Shown: piece by piece, positions 48,585 through 57,613 of the stretch | Layout: the number at the start of each line of letters is the position of its first letter | Position numbering within the stretch: position 1 is the first letter of the stretch | Source of the DNA: Candidatus Accumulibacter cognatus | GTDB lineage: Bacteria; Pseudomonadota; Gammaproteobacteria; Burkholderiales; Rhodocyclaceae | Length of the DNA: 64,000 nt | Reading direction: 5' to 3' | NCBI GenBank assembly: GCA_013414765.1 | Contig: CP058708.1 | Coordinates: forward strand, 3,963,553 to 4,027,552 | Notes under the pieces: generated by a model | What the model saw: only the letters and a program-made list of their open reading frames with translations | The model's database searches: none | What the model was told of the DNA's origin: nothing | Program-made: the position numbers and the translations under genes

Positions 48585-51058
48585 GCAAGCGGAATTCCGG
48601 CGAGATCGGATCGACAGGAACAGGACCGAGTGAATGGCGGTGGCGCTGTCTGGGGGTGGCCGCGGCACTCTTGCTGGCCGGATGTGCAGCGCAGAATGCC
48701 TACCGCGAAGGGCAGGCCTTGCTGGCCGAACAGAAGGTCGAGGCCGGTCTGGCCAAAATCCAGGAAGCGATGCTGCTCGACCCGGGTGCTGTCGAGTACC
48801 GCATCGGCTATACCCGCGCTCAGGAAGGCGCGATCCATGCCGGCATCGACCAGGCCGAGCGTGCGCTGGCCGGTCTGCGCTATGCCGAGGCCGAGGCCGC
48901 CTACCGCCGCGTGCTGCAGCTGCAGCCTGGCAATCCGCGTGCGCTGGCCGGTTTGCGGCTGATCGAGAGCGCCGCCCGGCATGACCTCCTCTATCAGGAA
49001 GCCGAACTGGCGTGGACGAAGAAGGATGGCGAAAGTGCGCTCGCGCGCTTGCGAACGATCCTGACCGCCAACCCGAAACACGCGCGCGCGTTGGCCCTGC
49101 AACAAGTCATCGAAGAGAACGCCGCCAAGGTAGCCAAAGAATCGGTGTTGACCGCAGCCTTCCGGAAACCGATCACCATCGAATTCCGGGATACGCCGCT
49201 GAAGACGGTCTTCGAAGTGATTTCGCGGACTGCGGGTCTCAACTTCGTCTTCGACAAGGACGTTCGCGCCGACCAGAAAACCACCATTTTTCTGCGCAAC
49301 AGCACCATCGAGGCCGCGATCAACGTCCTGTTGCTGACCAACCAGCTCGAACAACGGCTTCTCAATGGCAACTCGATCCTGGTCTACCCGAATACGCCCG
49401 CCAAGCAGAAGGAATACCAGGCGCTGCTGGTCAAGACCTACTACCTGGCGAATTCGGACGCCAAGACGGTTGCGGCCACGCTCAAGACGATCCTCAAGAC
49501 GCGCGACATCGTGGTCGACGAGAAGCTGAACCTGCTAATGATCCGCGACAGTCCGGAAGCAATCCGTCTGGCCGACAAGATGGTTGCGCTGCAGGACGTG
49601 CCGGAACCCGAGGTGATGCTCGAAGTAGAGATTCTCGAGGTCAAGCGCTCGCGCTTGCAGGCACTGGGAGTCAACTGGCCGGACGCAGTCGCGCTGCGGC
49701 CGTTGCCGGTGGACGGGCTGACCGTGCAGAATCTGCGCGACCTGAATTCGTCGACGATTGGCGTCACGGTGGGCCCGGTCACAGTTCGTGCCAATCGGCT
49801 CGACAGCGATGTCAACCTGCTCGCCAATCCACGCATTCGCGCGCGCAACCGCGAAAAGGCCAAGATCCTGATCGGCGAGCGTGTCCCGAACATCACCTCG
49901 ACCCTGACCGTGGGTTTCTCTTCCGAATCGGTCACCTACATCGATGTCGGCCTGAAACTCGACATCGAACCGACGATCTATCTCGACAACGAAGTGGCGA
50001 TGAAGGTGACGCTCGAAGTCAGCAACATCGTCGACAAGATCACCACCAAGAACGGCACCGTGGCCTACCAGATCGGCACGCGCACGGCGACCAGCGTGCT
50101 CCGCCTCAAGGATGGCGAGAACCAGTTGCTCGCCGGTCTGATCAGCGACGAGGACCGGCGCACCGCCAGCAAGCTGCCTTTTCTCGGAGAGATTCCGATT
50201 CTCGGTCGGCTGTTCGGCAGTCACAACGACGAGGGCGTAAAGACCGAGATCGTGCTCTCGATCACGCCGCGCATTCTGCGCAACATTCATCGGCCGGAAG
50301 CCTATCTGGCCGAGTTCGATGGCGGCACCGAAACCAGCTTCCGTGGCCGGGTCGATGGCGGCGGAGCTGCGCCGGTGTTCGGCGCCCTGGCGCCCTCGCT
50401 GGCCGTCTCCGCGCCGCCTGCGGCCGGGACGGCCAAGCCTGGCGGATCGGCAACAGCCGGCGGGCAGGTCAATCCGTTCGCACCGCAGGCGCAGTCCGGG
50501 TCCGGGCTCAACGCGCAGGCAGCGATCGCGCCGACCAGCTCGGCATCACCGCCGGTCAATCCTTTTGCGTCGGCGGTGGAGGGCAGCGCGCTGCCTCCGG
50601 AATCGCTGTCTCCGTCCGCTGTCCAGCCGGCCTTGCAGGCGGCCGGATCGGCACTGCTGCTCTGGCAGGGGCCGACACAAATCCGGGTCGGCGACTCTTT
50701 CGCGCTGCAACTGGTGATGCAGACCGATCGACCGGTGGTCAGTGTGCCTCTGGCGATCGGTTTCGACCCACGCCTGCTGCAGGTCGCCAATGTCAGCGAG
50801 GGTGGTTTTCTCAAGCAGGGTGGCGCGCAGACCAGCTTCACCTATCGCATTGACCCTGGCGGACAGGTTTTGATGACCGCGACGCGATCCGGTGATGGCG
50901 GCGCCACGGCTCCGGACACCCTTGCCACCATTAACTTCCGGGCGCTGGCGGCGGGTGCCGCGCGCGTCGAATTGATCACCATCGCGCCGGTGGCATCGGG
51001 GGGATCGACGATCAATCCCACTCTGCCCGGAGCGCACGCCGTGACGATCACGCCCTGA
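48581..51058 (+). CDS. gspD: Type II secretion secretin GspD with cohesin-like C-terminus
   Basis: 825 residues from GTG 48581. A lipoprotein signal (A-L-L-L-A-G-C near residue 28) is followed by a TPR-like region at about 35-175, the short N0/STN domain (I-T-I-E-F-R-D-T-P-L-K-T-V-F), secretin N domains, and the secretin core at about 340-575, which ends with G-E-I-P-I-L-G-R-L-F and T-E-I-V-L-S-I-T-P. A Pro/Ala/Ser linker then leads to a cohesin-like domain at about 695-815 (V-G-D-S-F-A-L-Q-L, G-F-D-P-R-L-L-Q-V). It forms the outer-membrane pore. Separated from its operon by about 26.7 kb. Confidence 0.9.
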   Translation: MSKRNSGEIGSTGTGPSEWRWRCLGVAAALLLAGCAAQNAYREGQALLAEQKVEAGLAKIQEAMLLDPGAVEYRIGYTRAQEGAIHAGIDQAERALAGLRYAEAEAAYRRVLQLQPGNPRALAGLRLIESAARHDLLYQEAELAWTKKDGESALARLRTILTANPKHARALALQQVIEENAAKVAKESVLTAAFRKPITIEFRDTPLKTVFEVISRTAGLNFVFDKDVRADQKTTIFLRNSTIEAAINVLLLTNQLEQRLLNGNSILVYPNTPAKQKEYQALLVKTYYLANSDAKTVAATLKTILKTRDIVVDEKLNLLMIRDSPEAIRLADKMVALQDVPEPEVMLEVEILEVKRSRLQALGVNWPDAVALRPLPVDGLTVQNLRDLNSSTIGVTVGPVTVRANRLDSDVNLLANPRIRARNREKAKILIGERVPNITSTLTVGFSSESVTYIDVGLKLDIEPTIYLDNEVAMKVTLEVSNIVDKITTKNGTVAYQIGTRTATSVLRLKDGENQLLAGLISDEDRRTASKLPFLGEIPILGRLFGSHNDEGVKTEIVLSITPRILRNIHRPEAYLAEFDGGTETSFRGRVDGGGAAPVFGALAPSLAVSAPPAAGTAKPGGSATAGGQVNPFAPQAQSGSGLNAQAAIAPTSSASPPVNPFASAVEGSALPPESLSPSAVQPALQAAGSALLLWQGPTQIRVGDSFALQLVMQTDRPVVSVPLAIGFDPRLLQVANVSEGGFLKQGGAQTSFTYRIDPGGQVLMTATRSGDGGATAPDTLATINFRALAAGAARVELITIAPVASGGSTINPTLPGAHAVTITP

Positions 51059-51061
51059 ACG

Positions 51062-51598
51062 ATGCCGCACGCACGCGCCTTGCCATTGCACTTCCGGCCC
51101 TCCCGAGATCCAGAAAGGGAAAGAGCGCATCGAGCACACGGCTTTTCGCTGATTGAACTGTTGATCACCCTCGCGCTGGTCGCCGTCCTCGCCACGATCG
51201 TCGTCCCGGTAGCGCAGACCTCGTTGCAACGCAGCCGCGAGCAGGACCTCCGGCTGGCGCTGCGCGAGCTGCGCGCAGGCATCGACCTCTACAAGAAAGC
51301 CAGCGACGAGGGGCGCATCCGGAAATCGCTCAACGACACCGGCTATCCGAAAAACCTGCAGATTCTCGTCGATGGCGAAGAGGATCTGCGTGACCCCAGG
51401 CATCGCAAGATCTACTTCCTGCGACGGATTCCGCGCGATCCGCTGCATCTGGACACCACGCTGCCGGCGGCCGAGACCTGGGCCAAACGCGCCTACGCCA
51501 GCGAGCCTGATGACCCGAAGGAAGGCGAGGACGTGTACGACGTCTATTCGAAATCGAGCGGCATCGGCCTCAACGGCATTCCCTACCGCAAATGGTAG
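51062..51598 (+). CDS. Type II secretion pseudopilin (GspG/PulG-like)
   Basis: 178 residues. The prepilin site is [10 protein letters not shown] with Glu at +5, preceded by a 25-residue leader. After the helix come [12 protein letters not shown] and I-P-R-D-P. Starts 3 nt after gspD and overlaps the next gene by 7 nt. Likely a minor or second major pseudopilin. Confidence 0.85.
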   Translation: MPHARALPLHFRPSRDPERERAHRAHGFSLIELLITLALVAVLATIVVPVAQTSLQRSREQDLRLALRELRAGIDLYKKASDEGRIRKSLNDTGYPKNLQILVDGEEDLRDPRHRKIYFLRRIPRDPLHLDTTLPAAETWAKRAYASEPDDPKEGEDVYDVYSKSSGIGLNGIPYRKW

Positions 51599-52041
51599 GG
51601 CGCAAGAATCGGCTCAGGCAGCGCAGCCGTTTGGCGGGCGTGTCCTGCGTCGGCCGGCACCGGCAGGGCTTCACGCTGATCGAACTGCTCGTCGTGCTGT
51701 CGATCATCGCGCTGCTGCTCACCCTGGCCGTACCGAAGTACATCCACAGTGTCGACGTCGCCAAGGAAGCGGTGCTCAGCGAGAATCTGCATCTCGTCCG
51801 CGAGACGATAGACAAATTCTACGGCGACAAGGGGCGTTATCCCGAGAGCCTCGAGGAGCTGGTCAGCGAAAAATACCTGCGCTCTCTGCCTTACGACCCG
51901 ATCACCGCGAGTACCCAAACCTGGACGATCATTGCGCCCACCCAGACCAACGATTCGCCCCACGCCAAGGGCAAGGTCTACGACCTCAAGAGCGGCGCGC
52001 CCGGCAGCACCCTCGACGGCAAGCCTTTCGCCGATCTCTAG
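51592..52041 (+). CDS. Type II secretion pseudopilin (GspG-like)
   Basis: 149 residues with [11 protein letters not shown], Glu at +5, and the GspG-like segment [10 protein letters not shown] near residue 82, then L-P-Y-D-P-I-T. Member of the pseudopilin set after gspD. Confidence 0.85.
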   Translation: MVGRKNRLRQRSRLAGVSCVGRHRQGFTLIELLVVLSIIALLLTLAVPKYIHSVDVAKEAVLSENLHLVRETIDKFYGDKGRYPESLEELVSEKYLRSLPYDPITASTQTWTIIAPTQTNDSPHAKGKVYDLKSGAPGSTLDGKPFADL

Positions 52042-52043
52042 CG

Positions 52044-52670
52044 ATGCCGTCCGCTCACTGCCTTTTTTCCGCATGCCGCCCGCAGACCGGCTTCACTTAC
52101 CTGGGGTTGATGATCCTGGTCGCTATCCTGGCGCTGGCGACGAGTGCGACGCTGACCCTGGGGAGTCTCGTCCAGCGGCGAGAAGCCGAGCAGCGCCTGC
52201 TCGAGGTCGGCGACACCTATCGCCGGGCGATCAGCAGCTACCTCAACAGCAGCCCCACCGGCGATCGCCGCTACCCCGGATCGCTCGCCGACCTGCTCAA
52301 GGATCCGCGTTATCCCGGCGTTCGCCGACACCTGCGACAGCTTTATCCCGACCCGATCACCGGCAAGAACGACTGGGGTCTGGTGCCGGCGCCGGGTGGC
52401 GGGATCATGGGAATCCACAGTCTCTCCGACGCCCGCCCGATCAAGATCGCCGGGTTCGAAACCGCGAATCAGGCTTTCGAAGAGAAATCGCGCTATTCAC
52501 AATGGCTGTTCGTTGTGATGCCCATCGCGACAGGGGTCAGGATCGGGCCGGGTCAGGGGACAAACGCCCCCTTGCCGACAGCGAATCCATTTCTTCCCCC
52601 ACAGCTCTCCGGCCCGTTTCCCTCGCCGAATCCGGCGCCCATTCCAACTCAGCCAGGAGCGTCCCGATGA
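52044..52670 (+). CDS. Minor pseudopilin lacking the +5 glutamate
   Basis: 208 residues. The processing site T-G-F-T-Y-L-G-L-M-I-L has Gly where Glu +5 is normal, as in tip pseudopilins (GspK type). The helix is followed by R-R-E-A-E-Q-R-L-L and Y-P-G-S-L-A-D-L-L, then a Pro-rich tail. Starts 2 nt after the previous stop. Last gene of the secretion cluster in this window; no prepilin peptidase is seen. Confidence 0.75.
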   Translation: MPSAHCLFSACRPQTGFTYLGLMILVAILALATSATLTLGSLVQRREAEQRLLEVGDTYRRAISSYLNSSPTGDRRYPGSLADLLKDPRYPGVRRHLRQLYPDPITGKNDWGLVPAPGGGIMGIHSLSDARPIKIAGFETANQAFEEKSRYSQWLFVVMPIATGVRIGPGQGTNAPLPTANPFLPPQLSGPFPSPNPAPIPTQPGASR

Positions 52671-52782
52671 TTCTGGCGGATGCCCTGCACCGACCGGATA
52701 CCGGATCCGTGGAAAGCACTGCGTACGCTGCAATTTCGCGACAATGGAACTGGTCGCACTCACAAGTGCTTATCCGCGAGCG

Positions 52783-52788
52783 TATAAT
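52783..52788 (+). promoter_or_regulatory. -10 box TATAAT upstream of the DUF3460 gene
   Basis: A perfect TATAAT stands 57 bp before the ATG at 52845. The -35 region is weak (near 52760-52766). This suggests independent transcription of the small gene rather than read-through from the pseudopilin genes. Confidence 0.5.
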
Positions 52789-52844
52789 CCTCGGTCAAGG
52801 CTGCTTGCCAGCGAGAGCGATTTTATCCTTTGGGAGGAGGCCAG

Positions 52845-53042
52845 ATGGCTTTGTACGAATCCGATCACACCAAGTTCATGCGCGAAATGATGGCCCAGCA
52901 TCCCGAATGGGCCGAGGATCAGCGCCGCGGCCGGGCGATCTGGTGGGACAGGAAGGTTGACCTGAATGAGCAGAAGTCACGTCGGGAGGCCAATGAACCG
53001 CATCGATCCTATCCTTACGACGTGAATTTCGACCTGCAGTAG
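52845..53042 (+). CDS. DUF3460 family small protein
   Basis: 65 residues beginning M-A-L-Y-E-S-D-H-T-K-F-M-R-E-M-M and containing R-A-I-W-W-D-R-K-V-D-L, the conserved features of a small family common in betaproteobacteria. GGGAGGAGG lies 4-5 nt before the ATG, so the upstream in-frame start at 52830 is not used. Function unknown. Confidence 0.85.
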   Translation: MALYESDHTKFMREMMAQHPEWAEDQRRGRAIWWDRKVDLNEQKSRREANEPHRSYPYDVNFDLQ

Positions 53043-53063
53043 CTGGCAGACATCACCACGCGA

Positions 53064-53098
53064 AGAAGCGGCCAGATGCCCGTCGTCTGGCCGCTTCT
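53064..53098. terminator. Hairpin between convergent genes
   Basis: A perfect 13-bp stem (AGAAGCGGCCAGA ... TCTGGCCGCTTCT) with a 9-nt loop, 22 nt after the DUF3460 stop and 75 nt from the stop of the convergent Pat gene. The T tract is weak, so it is a probable rather than canonical terminator. Confidence 0.7.
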
Positions 53099-53173
53099 GA
53101 TTGTTGGCGGGGCCGAAGGCTTTGGCTTCGCCGAGTTGGATGCGTTGCCTTGTCCCTGGCCCCTGAAACTTTC

Positions 53174-55864
53174 CTAGCTGTTCAAAGGTTTGATGACGCG
53201 TTTGACGGCCGGGTCGTCGGGGTGCGGGTGGATCGTGAAGCCGAGCCTGGTCATCAGGTTGAACATCTTGGTGTTCATCGACAGCACGTCGCCGACGATG
53301 GTGCGGTAGCCTTTGACTCGTGCACAGTCGATCAGCGCGCTCATCAACTTGCGGCCAACGCCGTGTTTCTGCCAGTCATCGGCGACGGCCAGCGCAAACT
53401 CCACTGATTCGCCATCCGGGTTGGTGACATAGCGGGCGACACCGATCTGTACTTCCTTGCCATCTGCGTCGGGGAGGGTCGCCACCAGCGCCATTTCCCG
53501 ATCATAGTCGATCTGGGTGAAGCGTACCAGCATGGTCTGCGTCAGTTCCCGGATGGTATCCATGAAACGGTAGTACTTGCTTTCATCGGACAGGCCGATG
53601 ACGAACTGCTGCTCGCGTTCGGCGTCTTCCGGGCGGATCGGTCGAATCGTCACCGTCCGGCCATCCGGAAGTTCCCAGTCCTGGATCAGATGCGCCGGGT
53701 AGGGGTGAATGGCCATGTGCGCATAACGGTCGCCCGAAGGCGCCGCATAATCGATGACGATGCGCGCGTCGGCAGCGATCCCGCCATTCTCATCGACGAT
53801 CAGCGGGTTGAGATCGAGTTCCTGGAGCCAGGGGAGTTCGCAGATCATCTGTGAAACATGCAGCAGCACGTCTTCAAGGGCTTCGAGGTTGACCGGCGGC
53901 ATGTTGCGGAATGTGCCGAGCAGTTTGGAAGCGCGCGTCGAGGCGATCAGGTCCCGCGCCAGAAAGCGGTTGAGCGGCGGCAGGGCAACCGCCCGGTCGC
54001 TGAAGACTTCGACTTCGGTACCGCCAGCGCCGAAAGTGATGATCGGACCAAAGATCGGATCGCGCGAGACCCCGATCATCAGTTCGCGGCCGTGCGGTCG
54101 CGCCAGATACGGTTCGATCGAAACGCCATTGACGCGCATCGTCGGATGCCGCTTCTTGACCGTCTCGAGGATGTCGTGATAGGCGTTGCGCGCCGCCGGT
54201 GCATTGGTGATGTTGAGCCGCACACCACCCACTTCGCTCTTGTGGAGGATATCCGGCGAATCGATCTTCATGGCGATCGGAAAACCGATCTGTTCAGCCA
54301 GCAGCAGTGCTTCGGTTGCCGTATGCGCGACCATGGTCTGTGCGACCGGGATGCGGAAAGCGCGCAGGATGGCTTTCGACTCCATCTCCGACAATACCTT
54401 GCGTCGTTCCTGCAATACCGCCTCGACTAACATCTTGGCCCCTTCGGTTTCCGGCCGCGAATGCTTCGACAAGGGGGCGGGGGTCTGCAGCAGAAGCTTC
54501 TGGTTCCAGTAATAGGTCGAGATGTGGTAGTACAGTTCAATTGCGGTTTCCGGCATCCGGAACGAGGGGATGCCGGCGTCCTCCAGCATGGTGCGTGCCT
54601 GATACACCTGCTCCTCGCCCATCCAGCAGGTGAGGATCGGTTTGGCGGTCAGCAGGTCGACTTCGATCACCGCCTTGGCAACCTCCATCGGCTGTGTCAT
54701 GGCCTGCGGCGAGAGCATCACCAGCACACCATCGACGTTGTCATCCTCGGCGATGGCCAGAATGGCATCGTGATAACGCCTCGGTGTGGCATCCCCTTCG
54801 ATGTCGATGGGGTTGCGTTGCGACCAGGTCGGCGGCATCTTTGAATTGAGTGTCTGGATGGTGCTGACAGACAACTCGGCCAGCGGAATCTCGAGATCGC
54901 CGGCACGGTCTGCGGCCATGGCCCCCGGTCCGCCGCCGTTGGTGATGATCGCCAGGCGCTTGCCTTGCGGGCGGAATTTCGAAGCCAGCGCCTTGGCTGC
55001 ATAGAACAACTGGCCGATGTTCTTGACCCGCACGACACCGGCGCGGCGCACGGCCGCCTCGAAAACGATGTCGGAGCCGCCGGGCATGCCCGAGTGCGTT
55101 TCGACCGCCGCCAGACCGCCGGCGTGGCGCCCAGCCTTGAGCAGCACGATCGGCTTGATGCGTGCCGCCGAACGCAGCGCACTCATGAAGCGGCGCGCAT
55201 CACGAATGCCTTCGACGTAGAGCAGGATGTAATGGGTGAGGTTGTCGTAGATCAGGTAATCGAGGATTTCGCCGAAATCGACATCGGCGGTGCCGCCCAG
55301 TGAAATGACACTGGAAAAACCGACGCGGTTGCTGGTCGCCCAGTCGAGAACCGCCGAGCAGATCGCACCTGATTGCGAGACCAACGCGAGATTGCCGACG
55401 TTGGCATAGATACGCGCGAAAGTGGCGTTGAGTCCAAGATTCGGGCGGATGATCCCCAAGCAATTCGGACCCAGCAGGCGGACGCCGTAACTGCGGGCAA
55501 TCTCCATCATTTTTCGTTCGAGCGCCGCGCCCGAATGTCCCGCCTCGGCAAAGCCAGAGGTGATCACGATGGCGTTCTTGACGCCACTGTGCCCACATTG
55601 TTCGATGATTTTCGGGACCGTTTGCGGTCTGGTCACGACCACCGCCAGTTCGACGCGGGCGCTGATCTCTTCGATCGATTTGTAGGCCGGGACGCCCTGT
55701 ATCGTTTCGTGGGCGGTGTTGATCGGGTATAGTCGTCCCTTGTAACCCGAATCGAGAATATTCTTGAACAGGACATTGCCAACAGAATTCTCCCGGTCGG
55801 AAGCACCGATGACGGCAACGGATTTGGGTTCAAAGAGGGTAGTGAGGTAGTGATGTTCTAGCAT
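53174..55864 (-). CDS. Pat-type fusion: NDP-forming acyl-CoA synthetase domains plus GNAT acetyltransferase
   Basis: 896 residues from ATG 55864 (M-L-E-H-H-Y-L; a start at 55897 is possible). Order: CoA-binding domain (V-A-V-I-G-A-S-D-R), succinyl-CoA-ligase-like domains (G-P-N-C-L-G near residue 128, S-Q-S-G-A-I near 158), an ATP-grasp domain (residues about 470-690) and a C-terminal GNAT domain with a G-V-G-R-K-L-M acetyl-CoA loop. This is the layout of protein lysine acetyltransferase Pat/PatZ, which modifies acetyl-CoA synthetase. The segment E-T-H-S-G still has the His that is phosphorylated in ADP-forming acetyl-CoA synthetases. The upstream region is occupied by two IS copies. Confidence 0.85.
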   Translation of the reverse strand: MLEHHYLTTLFEPKSVAVIGASDRENSVGNVLFKNILDSGYKGRLYPINTAHETIQGVPAYKSIEEISARVELAVVVTRPQTVPKIIEQCGHSGVKNAIVITSGFAEAGHSGAALERKMMEIARSYGVRLLGPNCLGIIRPNLGLNATFARIYANVGNLALVSQSGAICSAVLDWATSNRVGFSSVISLGGTADVDFGEILDYLIYDNLTHYILLYVEGIRDARRFMSALRSAARIKPIVLLKAGRHAGGLAAVETHSGMPGGSDIVFEAAVRRAGVVRVKNIGQLFYAAKALASKFRPQGKRLAIITNGGGPGAMAADRAGDLEIPLAELSVSTIQTLNSKMPPTWSQRNPIDIEGDATPRRYHDAILAIAEDDNVDGVLVMLSPQAMTQPMEVAKAVIEVDLLTAKPILTCWMGEEQVYQARTMLEDAGIPSFRMPETAIELYYHISTYYWNQKLLLQTPAPLSKHSRPETEGAKMLVEAVLQERRKVLSEMESKAILRAFRIPVAQTMVAHTATEALLLAEQIGFPIAMKIDSPDILHKSEVGGVRLNITNAPAARNAYHDILETVKKRHPTMRVNGVSIEPYLARPHGRELMIGVSRDPIFGPIITFGAGGTEVEVFSDRAVALPPLNRFLARDLIASTRASKLLGTFRNMPPVNLEALEDVLLHVSQMICELPWLQELDLNPLIVDENGGIAADARIVIDYAAPSGDRYAHMAIHPYPAHLIQDWELPDGRTVTIRPIRPEDAEREQQFVIGLSDESKYYRFMDTIRELTQTMLVRFTQIDYDREMALVATLPDADGKEVQIGVARYVTNPDGESVEFALAVADDWQKHGVGRKLMSALIDCARVKGYRTIVGDVLSMNTKMFNLMTRLGFTIHPHPDDPAVKRVIKPLNS

Positions 55865-56006
55865 GAGGATTTTCGTCTCTTGTTCGAGAGACGCCATACA
55901 GGTTGATGTTGCGGCGCAACAATTTTACCATACATGGTCTGGCAAGTCTCTAGCAGCCTGTCGGACTTGGAGCCCGGGAAACCGACAAATTTTACTTTTC
56001 GGCATG

Positions 56007-56042
56007 AAAAAGGCCGGAATTTGTCGATTTTCCGGCCTTTTT
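56007..56042. terminator. Terminator hairpin at the left end of IS copy 1
   Basis: Stem AAAAAGGCCGGAA / TTCCGGCCTTTTT with a 10-nt loop, A tract on one side and T tract on the other, so it can act in both directions. It lies just after the transposase stop. Confidence 0.8.
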
Positions 56043-56064
56043 GAGGTTTTTTCCTCGTTTTTCT

Positions 56065-57423
56065 CTACTGCGGGCGCAACTTGGCCATGCGCTTCAAATT
56101 CCACGCCAGGCAGACCAGCGTCCATTCCCCGGTGACCTTCTGCCAACCCCGCAAGGAAAACTGGCGAAAGCCCATGACCGACTTGATGATGCCGAAGACC
56201 GGCTCGACGGTCTGCTTGCGCAACGCATAGAGCGCTCGCCCCGCTCTGGTCTTCAAACGATGCGACATGGCCTGCACGGGTGTCGCATTCTCCGGTAGCG
56301 CGGCCGGTTCGCTATGCCGCTCCCGCCAGCCAGGATGGTGCTCGTCGCGCGCCACCGCGATCAAGGGGACGATGCCGGCCGCCTCGCACGCCTTGATGTT
56401 CTTCTCGCTGTAGAAGCCCGTGTCGGCGATCATCCCGTGCACGGAACCCAGCCCATCGGCCTGCGCCTGGAGCGTCGCCAGCATCGGCTCGACCTGCTCC
56501 TTGTCGTTGGGGGCTTGCGTCACGCCGACCGCCACCACCAGCAGGGTCGCGGGATCAACCGCCGCCTGGGCGTTGTACGCCTGCTCGAAGCCGCCACCGG
56601 CCACCGGCATGATGCGCGATTCTTCGTCGGTCAGATTGATCTGGTCACTGTCCCGTACGCCGGGCTCGGGGGCTTTGGGCACTCTGCCCCCCCACTTCCT
56701 GCCGGTCTCTTCTTCTTTCGCCTTGCGCCGCGCCCTCTTCTCGTCGTACTGCGCCTTCTCTCGCTGATAGCGCTCCTCGGCCCGCGCCGCAATCTTCGCC
56801 TTGGCCGCCGCCATCGCCACCAGCCGATCTTCGCGGCGCTTGATTTCTTCCGGCAGGCTGACGCCGTCCGGAACCTCCGCCTGATCCGCCTGTTCGGCCA
56901 GCGCGAACAGTTCCTGCACCTCCGCCTTGAGTTGCGCTTCCAGCTTTTCAATGTGGCCGTGCGAAAGCGCACGGTGGCGGGAGGCGTTGGCCTGAATCTT
57001 CGTGCCGTCAAGACAGACATTGCCCAGTTTGAGCAGCTTCATCTCCCGGGCCATCTCCAGAACCTGCACGAACAAGTCGCTCAGTTCCTCCAGAAAACGC
57101 CGGCGGAACGTCGCCAGGCTGTCGTGATCGGGATGGCTGCCGGCGGCAATGTAGCGAAAGGCGACCGAATCGTAGGTCGCCTGCTCCAGCCTGCGGCTGG
57201 AGAAAATACCCGTCGCGTAGCCATAGACCAGAATGGCCAGCAGCGTCGCCGGATGGTACGCCTTCGATCCCCGTCCAGCGTACTGCCGCGTCAGCTTCGA
57301 CAAATCAAGCGAGTCGATCACCTCCACAATGAATCGCGCCAAATGATCCTCGTTCAACCAATCGTCGAGTGACGGCGGCAGCAGGTAGTCGGTCTTGCGA
57401 TCGGTGACGATGAAATGGGACAT
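56065..57423 (-). CDS. IS1182-family transposase, copy 1
   Basis: 452 residues, intact. N-terminal DUF772 region (D-W-L-N-E-D-H-L-A-R-F-I-V-E, Y-H-P-A-T-L-L-A-I-L-V-Y-G-Y), D-G-T-K-I-Q-A-N-A with the first acidic residue, then a lysine/glutamate-rich coiled coil, I-A-D-T-G-F-Y-S-E and V-E-P-V-F-G-I-I-K of the DDE core. The translation is identical to copy 2. Confidence 0.95.
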   Translation of the reverse strand: MSHFIVTDRKTDYLLPPSLDDWLNEDHLARFIVEVIDSLDLSKLTRQYAGRGSKAYHPATLLAILVYGYATGIFSSRRLEQATYDSVAFRYIAAGSHPDHDSLATFRRRFLEELSDLFVQVLEMAREMKLLKLGNVCLDGTKIQANASRHRALSHGHIEKLEAQLKAEVQELFALAEQADQAEVPDGVSLPEEIKRREDRLVAMAAAKAKIAARAEERYQREKAQYDEKRARRKAKEEETGRKWGGRVPKAPEPGVRDSDQINLTDEESRIMPVAGGGFEQAYNAQAAVDPATLLVVAVGVTQAPNDKEQVEPMLATLQAQADGLGSVHGMIADTGFYSEKNIKACEAAGIVPLIAVARDEHHPGWRERHSEPAALPENATPVQAMSHRLKTRAGRALYALRKQTVEPVFGIIKSVMGFRQFSLRGWQKVTGEWTLVCLAWNLKRMAKLRPQ

Positions 57424-57498
57424 GCCGGACCTCCGTTCCTGGAACAGCTATGATTGTAGCATATTCAGCGGGCGGCAAGGGTAAAGTCCGACAGGCTG

Positions 57499-57502
57499 CT
57501 AG
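57499..57502. repeat. CTAG junction between the tandem IS copies
   Basis: The two elements are separated by a single CTAG, and CTAG also stands at both outer edges (55950-55953 and 59048-59051). This is a 4-bp target repeat shared between neighbours. Confidence 0.85.
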
Positions 57503-57555
57503 CAGCCTGTCGGACTTGGAGCCCGGGAAACCGACAAATTTTACTTTTCGGCATG

Positions 57556-57591
57556 AAAAAGGCCGGAATTTGTCGATTTTCCGGCCTTTTT
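57556..57591. terminator. Terminator hairpin at the left end of IS copy 2
   Basis: Same 13-bp stem and flanking A/T tracts as in copy 1, 1549 bp further on. Confidence 0.8.
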
Positions 57592-57613
57592 GAGGTTTTT
57601 TCCTCGTTTTTCT

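Larger units (their letters stand above)
55954..57498 (-). mobile_element. IS1182-family element, copy 1 of a tandem pair
   Basis: 1545 bp with inverted repeats CAGCCTGTCGGACTT ... AAGTCCGACAGGCTG, flanked by CTAG at 55950-55953 and 57499-57502. It holds one intact transposase gene. It lies 90 bp upstream of the chosen pat start. Confidence 0.9.

Noticed and set aside
56314-57372. Open frames of 352 codons inside each IS1182 copy on the plus strand
   Set aside because: They are antisense shadows of the transposase; their duplication only reflects the tandem IS.
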